Of a DNA stretch of 60,000 nt, positions 35,001 to 41,629 are shown piece after piece. Position 1 is the first letter of the stretch; each line of letters starts with the position of its first letter. The notes under the pieces were generated by a model. That model searched no databases. It saw only the letters and a program-made list of their open reading frames with translations, and was not told where the DNA came from. The stretch spans positions 68,282 through 128,281 of the forward strand of contig NW_019091418.1 of assembly GCF_001949145.1 (NCBI RefSeq), in the 5' to 3' direction. The DNA comes from Acanthaster planci. Taxonomy: Eukaryota; Echinodermata; Asteroidea; Valvatida; Acanthasteridae. Position numbers and translations under genes: made by a program.

Positions 35001-37428
35001 AAAATAACGTTTTGAAGAATAATCATGCATATATTTTATGAGGGCATCAACCCATTATACGAAGTCTCAATAAAATTTCCAAGACGTTGCATCTTTATAA
35101 ATTACATAAACTGGTTTCTACCCAAAAAATACCTGTATCAAAATTTTCTCGCACAGAAATATAAACTGATTACGATCTAAAATTACCAGTATCAATATGT
35201 GAATTTTTCGTAGGTTGAGACCATTGGAGATGCATATATGGTTGTAGGAGGCCTCCCCGTGGAAACCGATTCCCACGCCCAAAAGGTAGCGACGTTTGGT
35301 CTGCAGCAGCTTAATGCCTCGCGTGATGTTCAATCACCAGTCAATGAGGAACCCATTCAGGTATGGAACGCGTTGTTTGGATGCGTTACCGTTAATTTCA
35401 ATTAAATACTGGTGATGGAAGCCAAAGAAACTCGTTTTATGACGTGACTATGACGATTGAGTAGTGCCAGAAATGTTTGTTTAAGGTGAGTTGGTCAGCA
35501 GACTAGTTCTGTAGATCAGTATTTGAACAACTGTTTATTGTCAGTGAAACGCCCAGATGAGGTTGGGAACAATAATAGAAAAAGTATTACAAAGTTGCTA
35601 ATTTATCACTAAGACTACAGCCCTTCAAAATCCACTGTCAAGGCATGAATCCATAAGAATACGCTAGTTTATTCACAGTCTTTTAGAGCCTTGTGTTATA
35701 TTCAAACCCACCTCAGAAATTGCATCTATACACGTCTCACGGTGATATTTCTCCAACCTTGTGTCTTCTTTACTGGCCCACAGATCCGAATCGGAATACA
35801 CACAGGTCCTGTCGTAGCAGGTGTGGTTGGTTTAAAGATGCCGCGGTATTGTCTCTTCGGGGACACCGTCAACACAGCCTCGAGAATGGAGAGTACGGGA
35901 GTGCCAGGCAAGGTGCATACCAGCGAAGCAGTGGTAAGGTGAGAAATTTCATATATTACTTCAGGCTCTTGGAGGCTCAAAAAGTGAAGTAGTTTGCACG
36001 AAGGTTTCATAGGTTTTGCCGGCAATCATAGAAATGGCTAAGACAAATGCTTAAAACCTGGGGCAGGGGGCAAGTGACTACACGCTTTCGTTCTTATAGT
36101 AATCTTTAGCCGAAGTAAAGGACTAGTGTTAAGCAGAAAAACGTGTAGAAAAGCTATTAGGAAAAATGAAATATTAAAAAAATCAATGTAAAATAAGGTG
36201 ATGACGTCATCTTGACGTCATAACTTTGGCAATGATTTTATTACGCTGACAGTAGAGGCACTTTTGCGGTATGCGGTTTGCACCTTTAATCTGCATTCTA
36301 ATTTAGAAGGTGATCATGTGTCTTGTTTCTATTATTTATGGTGGGGGTTTGTTTTTTTCCGCTCGCTGCTAAACTTGGGCCATCCTACCGCCCCTTTTCC
36401 ATCACAAGTGTGTGGAATATATTTTCTCCAATCCTCGTGGGATCATGCTGATGGCACATTATAGCAATTAAAGAGTTTTATCACAAAATGCTATATTTAC
36501 ATTCTATTGATTTTGAGAGTGTTTCTCAATGTAAAGAAAATAAAAGACAGTTGGAGATTTTAACAAATCTTCAAAACTATACACATTCGAATTTATGAAA
36601 CAAGATTTCAATTACCAGATATATTTATGAACAATGAATTGGTCGTCATACCTCATTTCAAAAAAGAGAGAAAAGGGAAAATGAAAAAGGTTTCAGTTGT
36701 TAAGCCCTAACAGGGAGTGAGAGATTGGTCCACACCTGTTCCTTACCAGAGCACAAAACAAACGTAACGTAACAAGTAATGTAGCACTCTCGTCAATCGA
36801 TTCCTTTGAAGAGCGGTCCAGGCCAATGACGATCGGTTCATCTTCTCCACCCGGGGAGACATCGAGGTCAAAGGGAAGGGTAAGATGCGAACTTACTTCT
36901 TGTGTGGAATCCAGAAGGATGTTGAGGATGACGTTGCCAGCAAAGACGGCATGATTGAAGGTTTGTAAACGAGAATTTCGTACTTCATTGGAAGTAAAAT
37001 TTCGTTGCTCGGGCTTATGTGCGTAGCTATATTCGGTAGAGTAAGACCTTCTGAATTAAATATCCCTTTTATATGTTCGTTCGTTTTGTGAATAATCAAA
37101 ATTACGAAAATACAAGGTACGCACGTGGTTTGTTGTACCAGGAAATATTTGACGTTTGGGTTGCGTTTTCAAATTCCTCATTTCAGGCCATCCAGCGGCA
37201 AACACCGAACTGTTCCAGGCACCGGTGAAGAGCCCCGCTACACCGAACAACGACTCCAACACTCAGGGCTCGACCGTGGCGCTGGGCCCAACCCCTGTGC
37301 CCACAGTGTGCCCAATGACCACGGGGGAAGCTCCCTCGCAGCCCACCACGACGGGACCCACTGGAAATGGTGCCAACGCTCCCCCACCACCCCCGACTCC
37401 GCCGTCGAAAGTCTGTGCTCTCTTGTGA
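17083..37428 (+). CDS. GUCY1B2: Soluble guanylate cyclase subunit beta-2 (complete gene, 12 coding exons, 726 aa)
   Basis: Coding exons: 17083-17085, 28669-28742, 29600-29694, 30288-30551, 31235-31407, 31823-32231, 32850-33170, 33479-33627, 35214-35360, 35784-35938, 36812-36960 and 37187-37428. Every boundary is AG/GT and all phases match, giving 2181 nt. The protein converts GTP to cGMP on sensing nitric oxide through haem. Domain order: H-NOX haem domain (about 2-185), PAS-like HNOBA domain (about 205-425) with a signalling coiled coil (about 385-435), class III cyclase domain (about 446-640), and a Pro/Thr-rich extension ending CALL. Haem signature: His103, Tyr133-Ser135-Arg137. Catalytic signature: Asp458, Glu498, Asp502, Cys568, Asn575, Arg579. 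The CAAX tail, the roughly 85-residue extension and the two metal Asp residues point to beta-2 rather than beta-1. The least certain part is exon 1. Confidence 0.9.
17086..23694 (+). other. First part of the 11.6 kb first intron of the cyclase gene
   Basis: The proposed phase-0 intron runs from 17086 to 28668. This part is A+T-rich with no exon that I can join to either side. It holds a perfect 10-bp hairpin CTAGTGCACA ... TGTGCACTAG at 18761-18787 and an A-rich tract near 20636-20662. Confidence 0.45.
18761..18787. repeat. Perfect short inverted repeat
   Basis: CTAGTGCACA (18761-18770), a 7-base loop, then TGTGCACTAG (18778-18787): ten of ten bases pair. No run of T follows, and nothing nearby suggests an RNA gene. 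It could be chance, a protein-binding dyad, or a transposon scar. Confidence 0.5.
23695..24711 (-). mobile_element. Decayed Tc1/mariner-superfamily transposon (about 1 kb)
   Basis: Long imperfect inverted ends flank a transposase remnant. The left end reads TATAGTTGTGTTTTAAAAAAAGG and the right end, read inward on the minus strand, TATACAGTGTGTTAAAAAAAAGG. Similarity continues for about 140 bp through AATCCAATTTAC and GATGACTGAGCA(T/C)GAAGCAGT. Both ends abut TA-containing sequence, in keeping with TA target sites of this superfamily. Related solitary ends lie at 4759-4931 and 39231-39386. The element sits in the cyclase's first intron. Confidence 0.8.
23998..24480 (-). pseudogene. Broken Tc1/mariner-type transposase
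   Basis: The minus-strand frame at 24420-24034 reads [20 protein letters not shown], then [15 protein letters not shown] and [15 protein letters not shown] carries a catalytic Asp of the DDE/D triad, and [13 protein letters not shown] is the usual second block. Here the frame breaks after WPPRS: the Asp-containing continuation appears in the next frame, so at least one base has been lost. A second shift lies upstream, where the LWIGVCGDG stretch is in another frame. The N-terminal DNA-binding half is missing. The copy cannot encode an active enzyme. Confidence 0.75.
24712..26558 (+). other. Intron 1 of the cyclase, middle part
   Basis: A+T-rich sequence with small open frames and no recognisable exon. 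The ATG followed by GTAAAA at about 25939 is the only alternative candidate I found for the cyclase start exon. Confidence 0.4.
26559..27096. mobile_element. MITE copy 2, inverted relative to copy 1, with internal minisatellite
   Basis: Read on the plus strand it matches the reverse complement of 1546-1918 block by block: CCAGAACTCTTGGGTAGG then AAAAATAACGTG, CTTCTTAAA, CTCGGAAAA, then AAAATCCCCATAGGC, GCGCGAGGGTTCTGGAAGC and TCAGGATCTATA at the end. It is about 165 bp longer than copy 1, and the extra length lies around the tandem array at 26857-26944. The divergence suggests an old insertion. Confidence 0.75.
26857..26944. repeat. 22-bp tandem repeat, 4 copies
   Basis: The unit AACTATATGGTAGTCGTTCAGT is repeated four times end to end with a single substitution (TATATGG to TAAATGG in the third copy). 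It lies inside MITE copy 2 and is absent from copy 1, so it arose or was inserted after the element spread. Confidence 0.9.
27097..27559 (+). other. Intron 1 of the cyclase, no further feature
   Basis: Only a perfect cAMP-response palindrome TGACGTCA at 27396-27403 stands out. No exon or repeat was recognised. Confidence 0.4.
27560..28200 (-). pseudogene. Penelope-like retroelement relic (RT and C-terminal fragments)
   Basis: On the minus strand, around 28000-28060, the translation reads [19 protein letters not shown], close to the reverse-transcriptase block with DILVSFDV-x-SLFT-N-VP seen in Penelope-like and related elements; the Asp in it is a catalytic metal ligand. Further along the same strand, [19 protein letters not shown] (27700-27780) recalls the C-terminal KEA-x-x-I ... 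NRD-x-G block of the same elements. Several frame changes separate them and most of the domain is missing. The assignment is by motif recall only. It lies antisense in the first intron of the cyclase. Confidence 0.45.
28201..28668 (+). other. Intron 1 of the cyclase, last part
   Basis: No further feature until the pyrimidine-rich acceptor (TTCTTCCCCGTTTATTTTTT then AACGACAG) that ends at 28668. Confidence 0.5.
28669..28742 (+). CDS. GUCY1B2: GUCY1B2-type cyclase coding exon 2 (N-terminus of the H-NOX domain)
   Basis: The 74-bp exon runs from a pyrimidine-tract acceptor to a consensus donor (CG|GTAAGT). It encodes residues 2-25: [20 protein letters not shown] followed by WDTI, then a split Arg. 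This is the standard start of the beta H-NOX domain (Tyr-Gly-hydrophobic ... Phe-Gly-Glu ... Trp). It begins exactly at codon 2, so the Met must come from a separate exon. A 153-codon open frame on the opposite strand covers this exon and is an antisense shadow. Confidence 0.9.
29262..29384. mobile_element. Short long-arm hairpin element (MITE-like, about 123 bp)
   Basis: TAGGC at 29262 and GCCTA at 29384 begin inverted arms of about 45 bp. TCCGAA ... CAGAGCTA ... GGCTAGGTCTA on one arm matches TCCGAA ... TAGAGCTA ... GTCTAGGTC on the other. A GGCCGTGTCCGAAA-type end is common in hAT-related MITEs, but that is only a resemblance. It lies in cyclase intron 2. Confidence 0.55.
29600..29694 (+). 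CDS. GUCY1B2: GUCY1B2-type cyclase coding exon 3 (H-NOX)
   Basis: The acceptor is TGCCCACAG and the donor GTTCGT, a weaker site. The first base completes Arg26 (CGT). It encodes residues 27-57, including [20 protein letters not shown] and LAEAAANLL, then a split Gly58. This matches the second helix region of beta-type H-NOX domains, where a Tyr-Asp-Asp ... Thr-Tyr-x-Leu ... Ala-Ala pattern is usual. Confidence 0.88.
30288..30551 (+). CDS. GUCY1B2: GUCY1B2-type cyclase coding exon 4 (haem pocket)
   Basis: It encodes residues 59-145. It carries the proximal haem ligand His103 in NLDFMH, the Pro117 of EPSFR, and the haem-propionate motif Tyr133-x-Ser135-x-Arg137 in LHYFSVR. The position matching beta-1 Ile145 is Val143, so no distal tyrosine is present to favour oxygen binding. 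The position matching beta-1 Cys122 is Ala121. Acceptor TTTTCATAG, donor G|GTCAGA. Confidence 0.95.
30552..31234 (+). other. Cyclase intron 4
   Basis: This 683-bp phase-1 intron contains a 126-codon hydrophobic open frame on the minus strand (30633-31013) without recognisable features. I treat it as chance. Confidence 0.6.
31235..31407 (+). CDS. GUCY1B2: GUCY1B2-type cyclase coding exon 5 (end of H-NOX)
   Basis: It encodes residues 147-203 after the split Gly146: [10 protein letters not shown] leads the last H-NOX helix, followed by [12 protein letters not shown], which is the closing strand of the domain. The exon ends in phase 0 (KQE|GTTAAG). Acceptor CCACAG. Confidence 0.93.
31823..32231 (+). 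CDS. GUCY1B2: GUCY1B2-type cyclase coding exon 6 (HNOBA/PAS-like domain)
   Basis: It encodes residues 204-339, the largest exon. After a charged linker ([15 protein letters not shown]) comes the PAS-like haem-associated domain: [19 protein letters not shown] then [14 protein letters not shown]. The FPFH-x-x-FD core that opens this domain in soluble cyclases is present as FPYHFVFD. The linker is longer than in beta-1 as I remember it. Donor AGAG|GTACGT. Confidence 0.95.
32232..32849 (+). other. Cyclase intron 6 containing a minisatellite
   Basis: More than half of this 618-bp phase-1 intron is an 18-bp tandem array (32380-32722), described separately. Confidence 0.8.
32380..32722. repeat. Degenerate 18-bp minisatellite, about 19 units
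   Basis: The unit is close to AAGGCAGATACCAACAGC, repeated about 19 times with substitutions and two small insertions near 32620-32655. The three left-hand units (AAAGCACATACCAACAGC) are identical to one another, so that end expanded most recently. Because 18 is a multiple of three, reverse-strand frames stay open across it and imitate Cys/Trp/Leu-rich proteins; none is a gene. Confidence 0.92.
32850..33170 (+). CDS. GUCY1B2: GUCY1B2-type cyclase coding exon 7 (end of HNOBA and signalling helix)
   Basis: It encodes residues 341-446. RGQMVWMES closes the PAS-like domain, [19 protein letters not shown] starts the linker, and [20 protein letters not shown] with [20 protein letters not shown] forms the coiled-coil signalling helix that couples the sensor to the catalytic domain. 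The LLY-x-MLP motif at its end is diagnostic for this family. Donor GCAG|GTAGGT. Confidence 0.96.
33479..33627 (+). CDS. GUCY1B2: GUCY1B2-type cyclase coding exon 8 (start of catalytic domain)
   Basis: It encodes residues 448-496. [20 protein letters not shown] carries Asp458, the first metal-binding Asp of class III cyclases; beta-1 chains lack it, while alpha and beta-2 chains have it. The exon ends GVYK in phase 0. Acceptor CTCAAACAG, donor AAG|GTATTC. Confidence 0.95.
33628..35213 (+). other. Cyclase intron 8
   Basis: A 1586-bp phase-0 intron. Near its 3' end, about 35075-35205, a segment of roughly 55-60 bp is duplicated in tandem and diverged (ATAAACTGGTTTCTACCC against ATAAACTGATTACGATCT, each followed by a CC-GTATCAA block). 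No exon-like sequence. Confidence 0.6.
35214..35360 (+). CDS. GUCY1B2: GUCY1B2-type cyclase coding exon 9 (catalytic domain)
   Basis: It encodes residues 497-545. [15 protein letters not shown] holds Glu498, which recognises guanine, and Asp502, the second metal-binding Asp. The segment [15 protein letters not shown] is the following helix. Acceptor TTTCGTAG, donor CAG|GTATGG; phase 0 on both sides. Confidence 0.95.
35784..35938 (+). CDS. GUCY1B2: GUCY1B2-type cyclase coding exon 10 (catalytic core)
   Basis: It encodes residues 546-596. [16 protein letters not shown] is the signature strand-turn. [19 protein letters not shown] holds Cys568 (guanine recognition), Asn575 and Arg579 (transition state). 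Acceptor GGCCCACAG, donor AAG|GTGAGA; phase 2. Confidence 0.97.
35939..36811 (+). other. Cyclase intron 10
   Basis: This 873-bp phase-2 intron is A+T-rich and holds the paired cAMP-response palindromes at 36202-36220, described separately. The acceptor CTTTGAAG has a weak pyrimidine tract. Confidence 0.65.
36202..36220 (+). promoter_or_regulatory. Two perfect CRE palindromes 11 bp apart
   Basis: TGACGTCA occurs at 36202-36209 and again at 36213-36220, so the centres are about one helical turn apart. CREB/ATF dimers bind this octamer. The placement inside a cyclase intron invites a regulatory reading, but only the sites themselves are seen. Confidence 0.45.
36812..36960 (+). CDS. GUCY1B2: GUCY1B2-type cyclase coding exon 11 (end of catalytic domain)
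   Basis: It encodes residues 598-646 after split Arg597. The catalytic domain closes with [19 protein letters not shown], the expected G-x-hydrophobic-x-VKGKG-x-M-x-TYFL block. The choice of acceptor (GAAG| rather than GAAGAG|) is fixed by this frame. Donor GAAG|GTTTGT. Confidence 0.93.
37187..37428 (+). CDS. GUCY1B2: GUCY1B2-type cyclase coding exon 12 (C-terminal extension with CAAX box)
   Basis: It encodes residues 648-726 and the TGA stop at 37426-37428. The extension is rich in Pro, Thr, Gly and Asn, with a five-Pro run, and probably unstructured. It ends PPSKVCALL. Cys723-Ala-Leu-Leu is a CAAX prenylation box, and a Leu in the last position favours geranylgeranylation. Rat beta-2 is described as having an extended C-terminus with an isoprenylation consensus, so this supports the beta-2 assignment. 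Acceptor CCTCATTTCAG. Confidence 0.93.
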
Positions 37429-37530
37429 ACCTGCAAAGCCTTTTGTCGCTACCAAGTAGACTTGGAACGCAGAGAGTGTTATCAATTGCATTATTAAACA
37501 CAGAAGCCCTGATTGAACCTACAACTTCTC

Positions 37531-37536
37531 AATAAA
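37531..37536 (+). terminator. Polyadenylation signal of the cyclase gene
   Basis: AATAAA lies 103 bp after the stop codon and is the first canonical hexamer downstream, so the 3' untranslated region is probably short. Confidence 0.6.
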
Positions 37537-39015
37537 TGAGACGCACTTTGCTCCGCTTTGTGGAGTTGAATTCAGAAAAGTCACATTCCGGCAGCTTCAA
37601 GGAACGACCACCTCGATTTTCCATTTAAAGCAATTTATAGACTTTTTTGCACTCTGCTAAGAATCTCAAGTGACAGTGGTGTACATAATTCAAATTTATC
37701 GTTCTACGTAAGTACAAAGTTTCCTCTGACATATTTTAACACTACAAATTATATTTATGTTTTCAAAAGCATATGTACTAATAGTGCGTTTACTATCAAT
37801 GTTCACATTGCAAGTGCACAAAAAAGGAAATTTACCTATTTCGATAATAATCGAGTATTATGACAATCAGTCATACAACATGCCAATTTAGAGGCGTGTA
37901 AGAAGGTCTGCTTATCAGAATCCATATGATTCACTTGTGTGTACACACCCAACCTCATCGCCTTGCACATTAAAATGAACCTCGAGTGCATTAAAAATCG
38001 CCCTAAATGAAGGTTGTGCAAATCACGGCAAATGTTCAATTTAGTTTCACGTTATTATTCTTCGGCCCAGCAGTGTTCACTACACGAACTCCATCGTATC
38101 AAGTAGCATCCTCAGAATGTTGATAAGATTTTGATGGAATTAGGAACGGTACTCAGATAATATCAAATACGTGTAGTCAGAGATATTTCGTATTTTAACA
38201 GCTCCCCACCCCTTTTCCTTAGAAAGTTAAAATTTTGCTCCTTGGATTTGTTTTATAAACTGTTATTTGCTGAAAGGAAAATCATCAGACTATTTGGGTT
38301 TAGTTGTGTGAATTTAAGCCTCCCTTTAATTTCCCCCCCCAATTTAGCACAAAACACAAAAGTACGTTTAATCACAAATGAAATTATTCATTAAAGTAGA
38401 CAGGCACTAATGTGCACAACTTCATTGATACTCACGAGTTTCCAAAATGAGAAGTTACCCTCACTTTCGATTTCAACATGGTTGATTCATGAATGAGGTC
38501 TTGCGTTCCTTTTGTTCTGAGAAAAAGTGTATCCTTAAGACTTAAAAAAAAACTGTTTATACTTTTGTTTACAAAGATTATAACTTACACAAAATGTGTA
38601 AATTTTTACGGATACAACGGGTTTGCCTTTGTTTGAATTACGTTTAGTCTTTGGGCTAGCAAATAGGGCACGGAACTAAGTTTAGTTCACGAAATTTGTA
38701 CCAATCCGAACTTTAAAAAAAAAACCAGAACATTCAAATCAAAACGAAGATGTTGTTATTGTGGGGTTGAAAATATTAGTAAATGTTTCAAAAGTCTTCA
38801 CAAAACATATCTTTTAGACAAAATCTACGCGGGTAATTATCGCACAGTGAAATATATACAAAAAAAAATCATATTGCAAACGTATTTATGCGGTAATCTG
38901 TTCCAAATGTAAAACAAAACTTATTTGTATGAATTTAATCATATGACTTATTTTGTATAAACAGTCATATTTCAGGGAACTTTTTTGAAGCTCATTGTCG
39001 GTTTCATATCAGCAT
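37537..39015. other. Intergenic, A+T-rich
   Basis: Long A+T-rich stretch between the cyclase and the TRIM-type gene. I see no open frame with recognisable content. Confidence 0.45.
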
Positions 39016-39125
39016 AATATGAAAGTTTCATAACCACGAGATGAAGGGGGCCTACGCATTGTTGGATCGAGGAGTACACAAATGCGTAGGTCCTCCTCTT
39101 TTCGTGGTTATGAAACTTGCATATT
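39016..39125. repeat. 110-bp hairpin with 45-bp arms (MITE or hairpin-RNA candidate)
   Basis: Arms at 39016-39060 and 39081-39125 are inverted copies, 39 of 45 positions identical, around a 20-base loop. In RNA read from the plus strand, three of the six differences would be G-U pairs, leaving three mismatches. AATATG and CATATT close the ends. The stem is longer than a typical animal pre-miRNA. It has the form of a foldback MITE, but the arm pairing is good enough to consider a transcribed hairpin. Confidence 0.65.
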
Positions 39126-39230
39126 AGGCCTATACTGTTATCAAAATGACAGTGAACCGTAAAAAATTGAACTAATGAGAGAAAGGAATGAGCCCCACAA
39201 CCAAGAGTCCTTCATTATAAGGCAACACAC

Positions 39231-39386
39231 CGCCAGTTCTGACATGGTCGATTGAACTGCTTCGTGCTCAGTCATCTGTGACAGTATATTGGATTTCTGA
39301 GAAAGAGGACATCATTAGTTAATAGAGGGTGGTTGTGCAAGAAATGAAGATTAGTTTTGGTTTCTTTTTTTAAGCAGTTGTATATA
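39231..39386 (-). mobile_element. Solitary end of the mariner-type element family
   Basis: On the minus strand it runs TATACAACTGCTTAAAAAAA, GAAACC, TTAACTAATGATGTCCTC, TTTCTCAGAAATCCAAT, CAGATGACTGAGCACGAAGC, matching the ends of 23695-24711 over about 150 bp. The TTAACTAATGATGTCCTCTT block is identical to that of the left end at 23730. No transposase remnant or opposite end is present. Confidence 0.75.
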
Positions 39387-40705
39387 GTCACCTATTTGTA
39401 ACACCGTAACGAGAACCTGCCGAATCGATGCTATCTTGCTTTTAAATGTAGTTTAGTAGTTGTTACTTTCCCCATTAAAAAAACTTTTTTGTCTCAGAGG
39501 GGGGGGGTCGACCCCAAATGTAAACTTACAGTGCTACTAATACAAAGATATACTATTTCTCTTGAAATTATTGTATTCCGTACAGAGGGACCGCACTCAC
39601 ACAGCTTTCACCTGAGTCTGTTCCCTAAAATTAATAAATGAAATAGTTCCAAAGGTCAGTACAGCGCTACTGAAAATGAGTAAATGACTTGATGCTTGTC
39701 GAAACAGGTAATGTCAACAGTTCAAGTGAATTGGAAGAGCTTTGTTATAGCATGTCCTTTTATCGTTAGATTATACTCGGCGTATGTTGGATACTCACAA
39801 TAACATGAAGATGCAAAGTCCAAAGCTTTGACTAGTACCGCCAGCTTGGACAGGTTTAAGTCTATTATTCGTCTCTGAGCTACTCTTTTCGGTAAGTTTT
39901 TGGCAAGTATCGATTCCTATTTAGAAACAGAACGTTATTCAGGCCATATACACAATGATCAATAGCTAATAGTATGCGAAGCATGGCCCTTACTGTAATT
40001 CAACACCTTTGAAGACAGATATAACTCCCAATGGAATTCTAAACAAAGACGATAAAAACAGAGGGGTTCGTACGCGATGCCATTTTGCATTCAGACCTGG
40101 AAGAGTGATATAGCAGAATGCGAATGGGGTGCAAAATTCCCTCCCTGAACGACATCTGGGCTTAAGTACTATGTGATTTGAATTAAACCTAGTCTATGGC
40201 TGAACACTGGGTGTGATTGTTGACGCTAAAACCCTCCTTAGCGATCATGTTGGCTCTGCGTTATATCAAGTCGCGCCATTTTTGTTTACCCAGTGGGATT
40301 GGCACGTCCCCCACTGCAGTGGAAGTCAGGGCCCCTTTGGTGTCCTCCCTCCGCAAATTTCAAATGTACACAGCCTATCTACAAGCCACAATTAATTTGT
40401 TTTCAGTGCCCCCCTTAATAAAATGTGCATCCCCACTTGTCCCTTCAGAATGTCGACCTATCTGCCTTGAGCGGAAGCACTCCCCCATCGGTTGAAAAGA
40501 GCCAAGAGGTAGGGGTATTTATTTTGTTAGTAGCGACCCGCCCATGGCGCGTGCATTTCATATGAGAACCAGCGAAGTACGGTTCCCTAAACTTCAGTTG
40601 ATTTCAAAATTTCAATTTTTTTTTTGCGCATAACTCTCTCCTTTCAGAATGAGAATCGTGCCAACATTGCCCGAATACCTTCTGAATCTCTGTTATTGAA
40701 CCCTA
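39387..40705. other. Intergenic, upstream of the TRIM-type gene
   Basis: Contains a G-run near 39500 and small open frames near 40213-40495 without recognisable motifs. An AG acceptor-like site at 40705-40706 (CCCTAG) lies just before the TRIM start, so a 5' untranslated exon may lie in this stretch. Confidence 0.35.
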
Positions 40706-40714
40706 GGTCCCGGT

Positions 40715-41629
40715 ATGGCTTACAGTGCTAACACCTCCATTTGGGGCAAAATGGGAGAGGAACATCTCCAGTGTCCTGTCTGTCAAGACTACTTCAGACA
40801 ACCAAAGATACTCAGCTGCCAGCACAGCGTCTGCGAGAGGTGCTTAGAAAAGGAGAAAGTGTCGGCCGTGTCTAAGGTTGAGTGTCCAGTGTGCTGGCAA
40901 ACCACGATCCTACCGAAAGATGGCGGCGTGTCTTCCCTCCGGACCAACTTCAAGCTATTGGATTTGGTGGAGGCAGCGCACAGACAGCACCAGAGGGAGC
41001 GGGGATCCGTGCCGGTCTGCCGGGATCACAGCTGGAAGGAGAGCCTACTTTACTGTGAGACTTGCCGAGAGCTGATCTGTGAAGCGTGCACCAGCGAAGC
41101 ACACAGCGGGCACGAGCACCGAGAAGTTGGGACGGCGGCCTCTGAGGCTAGACAGGATGCCAAGAGATACACAATCGCCATCAAAGCATCAGTAAAGGAC
41201 TTGGAGGAGAAATTGTTAGCTATCGAGAAGTTGGAGCGAGATCTCAAGAGTGCCTCGGAAGACTGTCGTCAGGAGGTAGATGCGAAGGCCAATGAGGAGA
41301 TGGCCAGAGTCAGTGTTGCCAAGCAAAAAATCAAGGACGAGATCAATTCCACTGAGAAGAGAAGGGCCCACAATTTGGCGGAATGCAAGCGCGAATGCAG
41401 GGTTCTCAAGGAGAGCATGAAATCCGCGGTGGACAGTTACTGTGCCGCGATTGACAGCGGTAACTTCGCCAGCGATTTCGACTTCGTCTCGCTTCATCCA
41501 AAGATCGCAGCCCTAGCAGAACTGGAGAGTTGCAAAGGTCCCAAGGTCGACTTATCACTGTCTGTTCTTCGGTTTGAAAGGTCTGGATCACAGGAAAATA
41601 TTTGTCTCGGGCGACTGGTTGATATATAG
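40715..41629 (+). CDS. TRIM-type protein (RING, B-box 2, coiled coil), 304 aa, single exon
   Basis: Proteins of this type are usually E3 ubiquitin ligases. The RING finger has its full C3HC4 set: Cys20, Cys23, Cys35, His37, Cys40, Cys43, Cys57, Cys60. The B-box 2 is also complete: Cys102, His105, Cys114, Cys117, Cys122, Cys125, His130, His133. Residues about 145-255 are heptad-rich and charged (KDLEEKLLAIEKLERDL), a coiled coil for dimerisation. The frame stops at TAG 41627-41629 after LGRLVDI, with no filamin, NHL, SPRY or other C-terminal domain, so it is either a short TRIM or a truncated one. Start chosen at the first ATG; a second Met at residue 13 is nearer the RING and possible. G+C is clearly raised across the frame. 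An AATAAA lies at 42127-42132. Confidence 0.88.
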   Translation: MAYSANTSIWGKMGEEHLQCPVCQDYFRQPKILSCQHSVCERCLEKEKVSAVSKVECPVCWQTTILPKDGGVSSLRTNFKLLDLVEAAHRQHQRERGSVPVCRDHSWKESLLYCETCRELICEACTSEAHSGHEHREVGTAASEARQDAKRYTIAIKASVKDLEEKLLAIEKLERDLKSASEDCRQEVDAKANEEMARVSVAKQKIKDEINSTEKRRAHNLAECKRECRVLKESMKSAVDSYCAAIDSGNFASDFDFVSLHPKIAALAELESCKGPKVDLSLSVLRFERSGSQENICLGRLVDI

